From assembly GCA_020523885.1 (NCBI GenBank), contig JAJAPY010000006.1:121705-185704 (forward strand): a stretch of DNA of 64,000 nucleotides, given 5' to 3'. Under the pieces are notes generated by a model that was given only the letters and a program-made list of their open reading frames with translations, did not search any database and had not been told where the DNA came from. Positions 26,422 to 35,333 of the stretch are shown here, in pieces (within the stretch, counting starts at the first letter, position 1; each line of letters starts with the position of its first letter). The translations under genes and the position numbers were made by a program. The DNA is from Candidatus Liberimonas magnetica (GTDB lineage: Bacteria; Elusimicrobiota; Endomicrobiia; Endomicrobiales; JAFGIL01).

Positions 26422-27723
26422 TTAAAATTCTTTGCCTGCTATGGCTTCAAGGTTTGCAAGGTTTTCCTGGTATTGAACCTGTAACTTATAGTAATCAAGT
26501 TTAACCTCAAGGTAAGACCTTGAAATATCAAGGAATTCAATAAAGCTGACATCCTTCGTGCTTGCCTGGGTCTGCGCAACGCTGAGCATCTGTTCGGATT
26601 TAGGGATAATGCTGTCTTTATACCGTTCAAGAAGGCGCCTGTCTGTTTCAAGCTTTGAAAACAACTCTTTTGCTTTTGATAGAGCAGTTAATTCAATGTT
26701 TCTTTTATCTGCCTGCGCTGCATCATAATTGTAACCGCTTTGTTTTACTTGAGAGCTCTGCTGCCAAAACCATAACGGGAGGGTAAACCCCAGCATCAAA
26801 TCGCTTCCGTTGGGTTTATCATTCAGGGTTTTCTTCCTGTATAAAACGTCAAAGTCCGGCAGGTAATCAAGTTTCGCAAGCTCGTTTAAAGCTGTTTCTT
26901 TTGAAACAGCGGAGCCGGCTTTTCCGATTTCAGGGTTATTTAATCGCACCAGCGATTTTACTTCAGCCCAGGATTTTTGAAGGTAACCTGTTGGCGGTTC
27001 GGCAGGGTTTTCAACTGTTTCATCTGAATCTTTGTTTATTATACTGTTTATTTGCGACCTTACGGTTTGCTTTTCCTGTTCCAGGGTTATGGTTAAATTT
27101 AAGATTTTTTCGCTTTCCACCTCAGCGCGCAGCGCTTCGGCCTGGGAGGCTTTCCCTGTAATATATTTAGACTGGGATATTTTGCTGAAATTCTTCATTA
27201 TCTCCGCTATCTGGAGGTATGTTTCCATGGATTTGTTTATGTACCAATACCGCCAATAAGCAGCTTTTAGGCCTGCGATTATTTTTAATTCTGCGTTAAG
27301 ATATTCCCATTTTAAGGCTTCGGCTTCATTGGACGCGGCCTCGCTTTTCAATGAAAGTTTACCGGGAAAAGGTATTAGCTGCGCTATGCCGTACATCTTT
27401 TCTTCGGCTTTGTTAAGTTCAAATTTACCTTCGGGAATAGACCACCATTCAAGCGTGAGCTTTGGTTTTTCCCAGGTTTTCTCCGCAAAAGATGCTTGAA
27501 CAGCTGCCTCGGCCTTTGCCCGTGCGGCTGTAATTTCAGGGTTATTATCTTTAGCTGTTTTGATAAGCGTTTCAAGCGGCACGGCATCGGCGGCAGGCAG
27601 CGGTGCTGCAGAAAGGAAAAGAGCAATGGCTATTAAAAAGTGTATTGCAACCTTTTTGAGGCCCATAGGATGGTATTTTACATAATTACAGGTGCTTGTG
27701 TCCAATTGGCATGCCCGTTTCAT
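26422..27723 (-). CDS. TolC/CusC-type outer-membrane efflux protein
   Basis: 433 residues. It has a hydrophobic leader (about 25-45, ending PLPAADA), two OEP repeats with long coiled-coil helices (about 50-240 and 260-430), the motif NNPEITAARAKAEAA near the N-terminus and the matching RLNNPEIGKAGSAVSKE in the second half. It forms the outer-membrane duct for CusA/CusB. AGG lies 6 nt before the ATG at 27723. An in-frame ATG at 27666 gives a more usual signal-peptide length but has no ribosome-binding site. Confidence 0.9.
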   Translation of the reverse strand: MKRACQLDTSTCNYVKYHPMGLKKVAIHFLIAIALFLSAAPLPAADAVPLETLIKTAKDNNPEITAARAKAEAAVQASFAEKTWEKPKLTLEWWSIPEGKFELNKAEEKMYGIAQLIPFPGKLSLKSEAASNEAEALKWEYLNAELKIIAGLKAAYWRYWYINKSMETYLQIAEIMKNFSKISQSKYITGKASQAEALRAEVESEKILNLTITLEQEKQTVRSQINSIINKDSDETVENPAEPPTGYLQKSWAEVKSLVRLNNPEIGKAGSAVSKETALNELAKLDYLPDFDVLYRKKTLNDKPNGSDLMLGFTLPLWFWQQSSQVKQSGYNYDAAQADKRNIELTALSKAKELFSKLETDRRLLERYKDSIIPKSEQMLSVAQTQASTKDVSFIEFLDISRSYLEVKLDYYKLQVQYQENLANLEAIAGKEF

Positions 27724-27745
27724 TTTTGCCTAAAAACCTGAAATA

Positions 27746-28018
27746 CTATTGCTGCTTATTTTCAAGGTTCATCCCGCATTCCTGGCATTGTCCGGGTTTG
27801 TCCGAGCGCGCTTCCGGATGCATGGGGCAGACATAATTCATCTCAGGCTTCTTCATTTTTTTTGATGTTTTTATTTTCTTCTTTATTTTTTCATTCTGCG
27901 CCGCTTTAGATCCGGCTTTACTGCTGCTTTCAGCAGCAAAGCAGTTCCATGTAAAAACAGGGTTTTTTAAAACCACCGGCAAACAAAAGATTAAAACTAA
28001 AACTATTATTTTTTTCAT
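27746..28018 (-). CDS. Small secreted CPMHP heavy-metal-binding protein
   Basis: 90 residues. A signal peptide (about 1-29) precedes a Lys-rich linker and a C-terminal heavy-metal-binding domain: YVCPMHPEARSDKPGQC followed by QECGMNL. The paired Cys/Met/His residues are those of the CPMHP domains fused to many Cu/Ag pumps. It is likely a periplasmic metal chaperone. It lies 22 nt before the efflux channel gene and is the first gene of the efflux set. GGAGGAGG precedes the ATG. Confidence 0.85.
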   Translation of the reverse strand: MKKIIVLVLIFCLPVVLKNPVFTWNCFAAESSSKAGSKAAQNEKIKKKIKTSKKMKKPEMNYVCPMHPEARSDKPGQCQECGMNLENKQQ

Positions 28019-28073
28019 AGCGCCTCCTCCTTTTGGGCCAAACTTTTTTATACGCTTTTTTCTTCAACTTCAC

Positions 28074-28104
28074 TGGATTCCCGCTAACTTCATGCGGGAA
28101 TGAC
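28074..28104. repeat. GGATTCCCGC...GCGGGAATGAC hairpin repeat
   Basis: Second copy of the palindrome at 19908-19937, placed between the SRPBCC gene and the efflux set, where it could attenuate read-through. Confidence 0.65.
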
Positions 28105-28116
28105 ACCCCTTTTTTT

Positions 28117-28656
28117 TCATATTTTTTCATCTAGTTTTGACACTAATTTTCCTTCCGTTTCATTTTTTATCCTGCTTAATTCCCCGGCCAGTTTGTCAAA
28201 GGACTGGTTCCACCCTTCCTTGGCAAGCTTTAACATTTCTCCTTTAGGCATACCGGCATGCTCAAGAACCATATTTGTTTTGCCTTCTACCTCTTCAAAT
28301 GCCACTGTAATCTGCAATTCTAACGGAAAGCCCTCTCCCAGGCCGTAGTGGGAGGCAGGGACAACGTTGCCTTTTTCATCCGCAAAAGAATCAGTCATAA
28401 CAAGCCGCTCCGGCTTTATAATCTCCTTATACACCCCGGTACTCCAGAAATCTTTGCCTTCCGGGCTGCGCATGCAAAAGAGGTATTTGCCCTCGGCGCG
28501 CAGGTCTACATTAATGAAAGGAGCTGTAAAATCTTTCGGCCCCCACCATTTTTTTAAGTATTCCGGTTCTGTCCAGGCTTTCCAAACTAACTCACGCGGC
28601 GCATCGAAAACATGCACTAGCCTTAATTCTTTTCTGGTTTTAGTTTTAGCAACCAT
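28117..28656 (-). CDS. SRPBCC/AHSA1 family protein
   Basis: 179 residues. It is a complete Aha1-type SRPBCC domain: LVHVFDAPRELVWKAWTEPE, KWWGPKDF, the YKEIIKPERLVMTDSF strand, and a C-terminal helix with GWNQSFDKLAGEL. The family has a helix-grip hydrophobic cavity. Proteins of this subgroup are widely annotated as activators or ligand-binding proteins without firm function. AAGGAGGG precedes the ATG and a stress-module promoter lies at 28717-28779. A truncated relative is at 19671-19889. Confidence 0.88.
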   Translation of the reverse strand: MVAKTKTRKELRLVHVFDAPRELVWKAWTEPEYLKKWWGPKDFTAPFINVDLRAEGKYLFCMRSPEGKDFWSTGVYKEIIKPERLVMTDSFADEKGNVVPASHYGLGEGFPLELQITVAFEEVEGKTNMVLEHAGMPKGEMLKLAKEGWNQSFDKLAGELSRIKNETEGKLVSKLDEKI

Positions 28657-28716
28657 GATCTTCCCTCCTTAATAAATTTCCCGCTTCCTGCGGAAAGTTT
28701 ACGGATAACTGTTTTA

Positions 28717-28779
28717 ATCTTAGCAATAATTACAAGGTTTGATAATGTGGAGTTTGCCTTTTTGGCTGACTTTTATCTA
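28717..28779 (-). promoter_or_regulatory. Stress-module promoter of the SRPBCC gene
   Basis: Minus strand: box TAGATAAAAGTCAG (28779-28766), CACATTATC block over the -35 region, TGC-TAAGAT extended -10 (28722-28717). It is highly similar over 69 nt to the msrAB promoter at 38886-38948, including AAAAAGGMAAACTCC after the box. Confidence 0.65.
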
Positions 28780-28812
28780 CCAGCAGCATGCAGTTTGCAT
28801 TTATTTTCTTTA

Positions 28813-29331
28813 TCAGTGATTTTTAATTTTTAAAAATTTTAATATTTCTTTCAAAAAATAAGGCAGGTCGTAGGGGTTTCTTGAAGTGATAAGGTTATTG
28901 TCTACTACTACCTCCTTATTAATAAACTCTGCCCCGGCATTTACCATATCGTCTTTTATAGCAAAGAATCCAGTTGCTTTTTTTCCTTTAAGCACGCCTG
29001 AGGATACAAGCACCCAGCCGCCGTGGCAGATAGCAGCGGTTAGCTTGCCCTTAGTAAACATATTAGCAACAAATTCATTTACCTCAGCGTACCTCCTCAG
29101 GATATCCGGAGCATAACCGCCTGGTATAAGAACACCGCCAAATTCGTTGGGATTAATATGTATTATTGAGCCGTCTACTTTTACAGGATAGCCTTCCTTG
29201 CTTTTATATTCTTCTTTTCGCCCTGTTCCTATGAAAACGGCTTCTATATTTTCCTCTTTTAGCCGCAGAAACGGGTACCAAACCTCAAGCGTCTGATAAT
29301 TGTCCTCAACTAGTATAGCTATTTTGTTCAT
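28813..29331 (-). CDS. DJ-1/PfpI family protein
   Basis: 172 residues with the class I amidotransferase-like fold. It has IAILVEDNYQTLEVWYPFLRL at the N-terminus, GVLIPGGYAPD and the nucleophile elbow AAICHGGWVL (Cys about 100, followed by His). PfpI/YhbO-type proteins act in protein or nucleic-acid deglycation and in stress survival. Exact activity cannot be read from sequence. GGAGG precedes the ATG. The gene sits between ligD and the SRPBCC promoter. Confidence 0.88.
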   Translation of the reverse strand: MNKIAILVEDNYQTLEVWYPFLRLKEENIEAVFIGTGRKEEYKSKEGYPVKVDGSIIHINPNEFGGVLIPGGYAPDILRRYAEVNEFVANMFTKGKLTAAICHGGWVLVSSGVLKGKKATGFFAIKDDMVNAGAEFINKEVVVDNNLITSRNPYDLPYFLKEILKFLKIKNH

Positions 29332-29370
29332 AAAAACCTCCTACCTATGCTAATTTCGAAACTTCAATTT

Positions 29371-31842
29371 TTATCCCAGCAATTTTTGCAGTTTATCAAG
29401 GGTTTTGGAAAGGTCAAGCATTTGTTTGAACATGCCTTTCCATGGGTCTCCCTTTTTGCCTATCCTGCCAGGAACAGTATGGATATTGAATTCAAGCGGG
29501 TTAAGCTTTGTATTGACCTCATCCCAGCCGAGAGGCGTGGAAACAGGAGCTCCTTCTCTTGGACGCAATGAATAGGGCGCTGCCATCGTAGCACCAAAAG
29601 TGTTTTGCAAATAATCAAGATATACAAGCCCTTTTCGTTTTTCGGGCACCCGCTCAAGGCTGACTGTTTTCGGTAAACGCCGTTTAACTACCATATTAAT
29701 AAGGTGAGCGAAATTTTTTGCCTGGTCAAATCCGTAAACAGGCAGGATTGGAATATAGATATGCATGCCTTTTGACCCGGACGTCTTACAAAACCCCGGT
29801 GCCCCTATCTGGTCCAGAACCTCTTTAGTAGCAAGGACAGCTTCTACAACTTCAGAAAACGGCACCTCTACAGGGTCAAAATCGAGCACAACGTAATCGG
29901 GTTTATCAAGCTTCCCTGCTACGGAGTTCCATACGTTTATTTCGATACATCCCAGGTTTGCAAGAAATATAAGTGTATCTCTTTCCTGGCAGAGAAGGTA
30001 TGTTATATCCCCGCCTTCCGATACCTTCATTGTTTCTGCCCACTCTGGAGCCAGGCGCTCCATATCTTTTTGAAAAAAATTCTTCCCCGTAATTCCGTTA
30101 GGATGGCGGTTAAGAGACTGGGGCCGGCCTTTGAGGTAAGGCAGGATAATATCAGCCAGGCGCCAGTAATATTCTATTACATCCTTTTTAGTCAACCCTT
30201 CCTTAGGCCAGAAAACTTTGTCCAGGTTAGTCAAAACTACTTTTGTATCTATGAATTGTTTTTTTGTGCTCAAACCTTCATTTTCCTCGAGGACAACCCT
30301 GGACGGATCTTTATCATCGCGCAGGCCCAGGACTATCGGCTGCCTCATCATACCGTCCTTAGTCCATTCTCTGAATTTTACCTCAACTATAAGTTCTGGT
30401 TTCACCCAGGTAACCGGCATATTGGTTTTTGGCTTGTGCTCGAACGGGCATAATTTTGTTATAAGGGGTTTTAGTTTGGCATACATTTCCTTCAAGCCTT
30501 CTTCATCAAATCCGCCGCCCGCATGCCCGGCAAACTTAAGTTTCCCGTCTTTGTATACGCCAAGCACCAGGGCGCCGAAATATTTCCGTGAAGAACGCCC
30601 TTCGGTAAAACCGCAGATAACCGCTTCCTGACGTTTCTGTGTTTTTATCTTAAGCCAATCCCGCGAGCGGGCTCCGGCAAGGTAAGGGCTGTCGAGTTTT
30701 TTTGCTATTATGCCTTCTAAACCGTTTTGTTCTGCCGCATGATAAAACCCTGTACCTTTTGTTTCGACATGCCCGCTCAACCGCACCGTTCCGGATACAG
30801 GCAGTATCTTTGAAAGTATTTCTTTTCTGCGCACAAGAGGCAGGGCACGCAGGTCGTATGAGCCTAGATAAAGGCAATCAAAAACATAATAAATTATCGT
30901 TCCTTTTTGGTTCTTTATATAATCCTGAAGCATCCCGAAATCACTTCGCCCCTCTCTATCAACAGCCACGACCTCTCCGTCAAAAATGGCATTGAACCGC
31001 GCTCCTTTAAAAGCCTCGGCTATAGCCGGGAACGTATCGTTATAAACTTTAGCGTTCCTCGAGTACAGGGTTACTTTTTCGTTATCAATTCTTGCTATAC
31101 ACCGGTACCCGTCCCACTTGACCTCAAATGCCCAGCCGCCGCGGTCAAAAGGCGCATCGCTCAGGGTAGCAAGCATAGGCTCGACAAAAGCCGGCATAGG
31201 GCTTTTTAACGCTCCCTTAAAATCAATTCCGGTAACCTTTAGCCCGGCGGGTTTATACTGAGGCTCTGGTTTTTCATTAGCTATATCTTCAAGTGTTTTT
31301 CCTGAACGCGCCGAAGTGTCGCTAAGGGTTTGCGCTTTTGCGTATTCATCGGCTTTTTTGATTATCAGCCACTGGTTTTCACGGTTTTTTAACCGTATAA
31401 GATAAAATTCGCCGTGCAGTTTTTTTCCTTCAAGCCTTATGCTCACGTGGCCTTTACTTAAAGCCCTGGCCAGGCGCCTTTCCATTGCCGGGCGTGAGGA
31501 AGGCATGTTAGTGCCGACAGGAGTATAAGTTCCTTCATCCCAGATTATAACCTCGCCTGCCCCATAATTGCCTTTGGGGATACGCCCCTCGAAATCCTTG
31601 TACTCGAACGGGTGGTCCTCTACAAGTATAGCAAGGTGTTTCTCGCCCGGATTATTCGTTATCCCTTTCGGCACTGCCCAGCTTTTGAGCACGCCGTGGT
31701 GCTCAAGGCGCAGGTCATAATGAAGCCGCGTTGCGCGGTGCTTGTGCACGACAAAACGAAACCCCTCTGTCTTTCGCACTAAAGCGGGAGGTTCCGGGGT
31801 TTTTGCAAAATTCCTTTTTTTGCGGTATTCTTTTAATATCAT
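29371..31842 (-). CDS. ligD: ATP-dependent DNA ligase LigD (PE-LIG-POL)
   Basis: 823 residues with all three LigD modules. The 3'-phosphoesterase (about 15-165) has FVVHKHRATRLHYDLRLEH. The ATP ligase (about 215-520) has catalytic Lys242 in FEVKWDGYRC. The C-terminal AEP-type polymerase (about 535-823) has TNLDKVFWPKEGLTKKD and metal ligands in VVLDFDP. The order PE-LIG-POL differs from the mycobacterial POL-PE-LIG order but is common elsewhere. It repairs double-strand breaks together with Ku, encoded 10 nt upstream. GGAGC precedes the ATG. Confidence 0.95.
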   Translation of the reverse strand: MILKEYRKKRNFAKTPEPPALVRKTEGFRFVVHKHRATRLHYDLRLEHHGVLKSWAVPKGITNNPGEKHLAILVEDHPFEYKDFEGRIPKGNYGAGEVIIWDEGTYTPVGTNMPSSRPAMERRLARALSKGHVSIRLEGKKLHGEFYLIRLKNRENQWLIIKKADEYAKAQTLSDTSARSGKTLEDIANEKPEPQYKPAGLKVTGIDFKGALKSPMPAFVEPMLATLSDAPFDRGGWAFEVKWDGYRCIARIDNEKVTLYSRNAKVYNDTFPAIAEAFKGARFNAIFDGEVVAVDREGRSDFGMLQDYIKNQKGTIIYYVFDCLYLGSYDLRALPLVRRKEILSKILPVSGTVRLSGHVETKGTGFYHAAEQNGLEGIIAKKLDSPYLAGARSRDWLKIKTQKRQEAVICGFTEGRSSRKYFGALVLGVYKDGKLKFAGHAGGGFDEEGLKEMYAKLKPLITKLCPFEHKPKTNMPVTWVKPELIVEVKFREWTKDGMMRQPIVLGLRDDKDPSRVVLEENEGLSTKKQFIDTKVVLTNLDKVFWPKEGLTKKDVIEYYWRLADIILPYLKGRPQSLNRHPNGITGKNFFQKDMERLAPEWAETMKVSEGGDITYLLCQERDTLIFLANLGCIEINVWNSVAGKLDKPDYVVLDFDPVEVPFSEVVEAVLATKEVLDQIGAPGFCKTSGSKGMHIYIPILPVYGFDQAKNFAHLINMVVKRRLPKTVSLERVPEKRKGLVYLDYLQNTFGATMAAPYSLRPREGAPVSTPLGWDEVNTKLNPLEFNIHTVPGRIGKKGDPWKGMFKQMLDLSKTLDKLQKLLG

Positions 31843-31852
31843 ATAGCTCCGG

Positions 31853-32617
31853 TTATTTAGCTGCTAAACTTTTTTTAAGTTTCTCTAAGATGTCGGAAGC
31901 TGCGGTCTCTTGAGGCGTTTCCTTTTCAACATGTATTGTCTTGCCGTGTTTTTTTGTTTCAATGATACGTTTAAGCTGTTCTATGTAATTATCCTTGAAC
32001 TGTTCAGGCCTGAAATGGCCTTTATGCTTATTAATAAGTTCAAGCGCCAGTTCTTTCTGATTGCGCGGTATATCCGCGTTTTTTGGGAGGTCCAGCCCGG
32101 ACGTTTTCTTTAAGGTACTGGCAAACCGCATGACTATGAGCATTATCACTTCGTGGTCGGCTTTAAGAAGCGCCAGGTGTTCGCGGTCTTTTAAAACGAA
32201 CCTGCCGATCCCCACCATTCCGGATTCCTGAAGCGCAGAACGGAAAAGAGCGTAGGCCGCATGAGATCTTTTTTCCGGTTCAAGAAAATAGGGTTTCTCG
32301 ATATACTTAAAATCCACCTCTCTTTCGTTTACAAACAATTCAATTGCGATTGTGTATGTTTTCTTTACAGCTGCCTTTTGAAAATCCTCTTCTTTAAGCA
32401 CTACATAATCGCCTTTTTCGTACTCGTACCCGCGCACGATGTCTCCTAAGGGCACTTCCTGGCCGTCCCTGCGGCAGACTTTCTTATACTGGATAGGGCA
32501 CATGTCGTCTTTCCTGAGATAATGCATCGAATAGGTATCGGTTTTTACAGCTGTCTGTATCTTGATGGGTATGTTGACCAATCCGAAATTTACCAGCCCT
32601 GACCATAATGCACGCAT
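31853..32617 (-). CDS. ku: Non-homologous end-joining protein Ku
   Basis: 254 residues, typical for bacterial Ku. MRALWSGLVNFGLVNIPIKI opens the protein and Cys residues in DMCPIQYKKVCRRDGQEV lie in the beta-barrel region. GKPYFLEPEK-like and ELALELINKHKGHFRPEQFKD motifs follow. The C-terminal extension is Lys-rich. It binds DNA ends and recruits LigD. A stress-module promoter (32660-32721) precedes it, so ku-ligD would be co-expressed with the other stress genes. Confidence 0.95.
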   Translation of the reverse strand: MRALWSGLVNFGLVNIPIKIQTAVKTDTYSMHYLRKDDMCPIQYKKVCRRDGQEVPLGDIVRGYEYEKGDYVVLKEEDFQKAAVKKTYTIAIELFVNEREVDFKYIEKPYFLEPEKRSHAAYALFRSALQESGMVGIGRFVLKDREHLALLKADHEVIMLIVMRFASTLKKTSGLDLPKNADIPRNQKELALELINKHKGHFRPEQFKDNYIEQLKRIIETKKHGKTIHVEKETPQETAASDILEKLKKSLAAK

Positions 32618-32659
32618 AGTTTTTGCCCCTCTTATATGGATTTAGCTGAGCTTGTATAT

Positions 32660-32721
32660 ATCTTACCTATGTAGAAAAAATAGACAATTGTTTTTTTGCT
32701 ATTTCTGCTGTTTTATTTCTA
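32660..32721 (-). promoter_or_regulatory. Stress-module promoter of ku-ligD
   Basis: Minus strand: box TAGAAATAAAACAG (32721-32708), ACAATTGTC over the -35 region, -10 TAAGAT (32665-32660). The spacing is one nucleotide shorter than in the other copies and the box deviates at the GT of AAGTCAG, so this is a weaker match. Confidence 0.45.
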
Positions 32722-32735
32722 CTCATGCAGGGATT

Positions 32736-34151
32736 TTAAATAAAAAGTTTTTTTACCAGGGTTTTCATCCAGGGTTTGAACGAACCTCTCAGTATTTTGT
32801 CGGAAACAAGTTTATATATTTCGGACTCCGTAGGATAGCAGAAGATAAGGCTTCTTAAATCCGCAGGCCTCAGCTTTTTCTTCACTGCAAGAATGCCTAG
32901 GCCAATCATTTCGCTGGCTCTTTCCCCAACCAGAGTTACACCTATAATCTTTTTATTTTTTCCTACAATAAGTTTTATAAAACCTGCCTCATCTTTCTCT
33001 GTTTTTGCCCTGTCTGTTTCTCCTAAATCCATCATGGCTGAATAGCCAAAAACCCCCAATGACTTTGCCCACGGTTCGGTGTACCCTACATGTGCAACTT
33101 CAGGTTTTGTGTAGGCAGCCCAGGGTACACAGGAATAATCTGCTTTTGACGAAAAAGGGAATATTATGTTGCGCACCACAAGCTCTGCCTGGTACCCTGC
33201 CATATGCGTAAACTGGTATAGGCCGGTACTGTCTCCACAGGCATAAATATTTTTTATGTTGGTTCTAAGTTTTTCATCGGCTATTATATAGCCTCTGTTA
33301 TCCGTCATTACACCAGCTTTGTCCAAATTTAAACCATTGTTATCAGCCGCCCTTCCAAGAGCAAGAAGCAGGCCATCTCCTTTTATTTCTTCCTTTACCC
33401 CGTCTTTTTCGGTTATGACTGATACCTCCCCGGCCTTACCTCTAACCTCAACAATCTTTGAAGAGAGCTTTAAGGCAATGCCCTCTGAATGCAGCTTTTT
33501 TTCCATAAGAGGGGCAACTTCAGGGTCGTCTTTCGGGAATAAATGAGCAAGCTTGTCTATGACCGTAACTTCCGAACCTAAAGACCTGAAACCCTGGCTT
33601 AACTCCAAACCTATAGGCCCGCCGCCTAGCACTATAAGATGTTTCGGTAAAACTTCCAACTCAAATATGTTTTTGTTGGTTAGGTAAGGCACGTCTTTTA
33701 ATCCCGGGGTTTGGGGCACCAGAGGCACTGAACCTGAAGCTATAACGATATATTTGCCTGTGATAGTTTTTTCGCCTGCTTTAACGGTATGTGCGTCGAC
33801 AAAACTTGCCTGTGCTTTTATTACATCAACACCCAAAGACTCAAACCTTTCTTTTGAATCATGAGGGGCGATAGAACCTATAACTGAGCTTACTCTCGCT
33901 ATTACAGTTTTTAAATCTGTTTTCACCCCTCCGGTTGCTATGCCGAATTCTTGTGAGTTCTTAATATCGCCTGCAATACGAGCGCACTTTAAAAACGCCT
34001 TGCTCGGGACACAGCCGTCATTAAGGCACTCCCCGCCCATTTTATCTTTCTCAATGAGCGCTGTCTTTGCTCCGAAAGCCGCACATCCCGAGGCAACCGA
34101 AAGCCCGGCGCTCCCTGCTCCAATAACAATTACATGGTATTCATAACGCAT
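32736..34151 (-). CDS. Pyridine nucleotide-disulfide oxidoreductase (MerA/Lpd-like)
   Basis: 471 residues from the ATG at 34151. That start was chosen because it forms a TAATG junction with the upstream gene and begins directly with the FAD motif (VIVIGAGSAGLSVASG); a longer frame exists but is Cys-rich read-through. The redox-active pair is in GGECLNDGCVPSKAF. An NAD(P)H motif (LGGGPIGLELSQGF) and the dimerisation domain (CVPWAAYTKPEVAHVGYTE) follow. The N-terminal HMA domain and C-terminal vicinal Cys pair of true mercuric reductase are absent. It is found with TVP38 proteins in many bacteria. Substrate is unknown. Confidence 0.88.
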   Translation of the reverse strand: MRYEYHVIVIGAGSAGLSVASGCAAFGAKTALIEKDKMGGECLNDGCVPSKAFLKCARIAGDIKNSQEFGIATGGVKTDLKTVIARVSSVIGSIAPHDSKERFESLGVDVIKAQASFVDAHTVKAGEKTITGKYIVIASGSVPLVPQTPGLKDVPYLTNKNIFELEVLPKHLIVLGGGPIGLELSQGFRSLGSEVTVIDKLAHLFPKDDPEVAPLMEKKLHSEGIALKLSSKIVEVRGKAGEVSVITEKDGVKEEIKGDGLLLALGRAADNNGLNLDKAGVMTDNRGYIIADEKLRTNIKNIYACGDSTGLYQFTHMAGYQAELVVRNIIFPFSSKADYSCVPWAAYTKPEVAHVGYTEPWAKSLGVFGYSAMMDLGETDRAKTEKDEAGFIKLIVGKNKKIIGVTLVGERASEMIGLGILAVKKKLRPADLRSLIFCYPTESEIYKLVSDKILRGSFKPWMKTLVKKLFI

Positions 34152-34867
34152 TATTGCAGGCTCCGTTTTAGAATTTGTTTTGCATATTTTGCAGCCGCGC
34201 CTATAAAAACCAAAACAACAACAAGAGCGATTATCCGGCCCGGCTCTACTTTTTTGTTTATGATGGTTTCCACTACAGCATCCGAGCCCACAACGTACAG
34301 CACAGTACCGGGCAGCATGCACAGCCAGGACCAGGAAATATATGTCTTAAAGGATATTTTTGTCAGGCCAAAACCATAATTTAATAAGGTGTAGGGGAAT
34401 AACGGAACCAGCCTTGTTACAGCTACGATAATTTCGCCGTGAGTTTTGACAAGTTCATCGAGTTTTTTAAATTTTTTCTGTTTTTGTACCCAGTGTTCGA
34501 CAAAATCCCGTGCAAAGTATCTGGCGATAAGAAATGACAGCCCGGAGCCCAGAGTTGAGGCAACGCTTACTATCACTATACCCCAAAATGAGCCAAACAA
34601 CGCTCCTGCAGCGACCGTGAGCGCTGAACCTGGAAACAAGGCAGTGACAGCAAATGCATAAATGAAGATAAATGCAACCGGGCCCATATATCCGAGCGAT
34701 TTGATCCAGTCCCGGGCCAGTCCTAAGCTGCTTCCCAAGCCAAGGTAGTGTGACAAAAAAATAAACAGGCCTATGAAAAGGAAAAGAATCAATATCTTTT
34801 TAAGGGAGTGGCCTAATGTCCGGGAAGAAACTGTTGAATGATTATTTACCTGTGTGTTGTCTTGCAT
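34151..34867 (-). CDS. TVP38/TMEM64 (DedA-like) membrane protein
   Basis: 238 residues with about six membrane segments. The VTT/SNARE-associated core (about 75-195) has GSALTVAAGALFGSFWGIVIV, GSGLSFLIARYFARDF, TRLVPLFPYTLLNYGFGLT and the following SWLCMLPGT. The family is linked to lipid scrambling or transport. The stop overlaps the next start (TAATG), and it begins 4 nt after the upstream gene, so it sits inside the six-gene operon 37752-32736. Confidence 0.9.
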   Translation of the reverse strand: MQDNTQVNNHSTVSSRTLGHSLKKILILFLFIGLFIFLSHYLGLGSSLGLARDWIKSLGYMGPVAFIFIYAFAVTALFPGSALTVAAGALFGSFWGIVIVSVASTLGSGLSFLIARYFARDFVEHWVQKQKKFKKLDELVKTHGEIIVAVTRLVPLFPYTLLNYGFGLTKISFKTYISWSWLCMLPGTVLYVVGSDAVVETIINKKVEPGRIIALVVVLVFIGAAAKYAKQILKRSLQ

Positions 34868-34871
34868 TCTA

Positions 34872-35333
34872 TTACTGCTTCAATAAAATTTCTCTTACTT
34901 TTTCAACTATACGTGATGCTATTTTGCCGGCTTTTTCGGTTTTTTGACCGGCCAAGCTTCCCAGGTAATCTTCTCCTACGGCATTAAACAGTACCAGCTT
35001 CTTTTGGTTATCTCTATCAAGAAAAACCTTTACACTGCCCAATCTTTTTTTTGATGCTACAAAGTTCAACACAACGATAGCCCCGTATTTTCTTGCCAGC
35101 CCGTTCTTAAGGCTCTTTGTGGCCGTTGAAGCAACAACACAGCCTTCTTTTTTTAGAAGCTCTGTTATTTGAAGAATTACGGCATCATCCGGCCTTGCCT
35201 TGTTTGAAACTATCAAGACATTTTTGTTTTGCCTGGAACTGGTTTCTTCTGCTATACTCTGCCCGGAAAGCAGAATAAAACAAAATAATATCAGGAACTC
35301 CCGAAACAGCGGTTTGCTGTAAATATATCTCAT
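34872..35333 (-). CDS. Secreted protein with flavodoxin-like fold, unknown function
   Basis: 153 residues. A signal peptide (about 8-29, ending GQSIAEE) is followed by an alternating beta/alpha pattern (NVLIVSNKARPDDAVILQITELL, GAIVVLNF, KLVLFNAVG). It looks like a Rossmann or flavodoxin-like domain without a nucleotide signature. It overlaps the radical SAM gene by 4 bp (ATGA). No family is recognised. Its fixed place between the radical SAM enzyme and TVP38 suggests a role in the same pathway. Confidence 0.7.
   Translation of the reverse strand: MRYIYSKPLFREFLILFCFILLSGQSIAEETSSRQNKNVLIVSNKARPDDAVILQITELLKKEGCVVASTATKSLKNGLARKYGAIVVLNFVASKKRLGSVKVFLDRDNQKKLVLFNAVGEDYLGSLAGQKTEKAGKIASRIVEKVREILLKQ

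Noticed and set aside
32736..34322. Mercuric reductase with N-terminal extension
   Set aside because: The longer frame upstream of 34151 overlaps the TVP38 gene and is a Cys-rich read-through; the metal-binding C-terminal Cys pair of MerA is missing.
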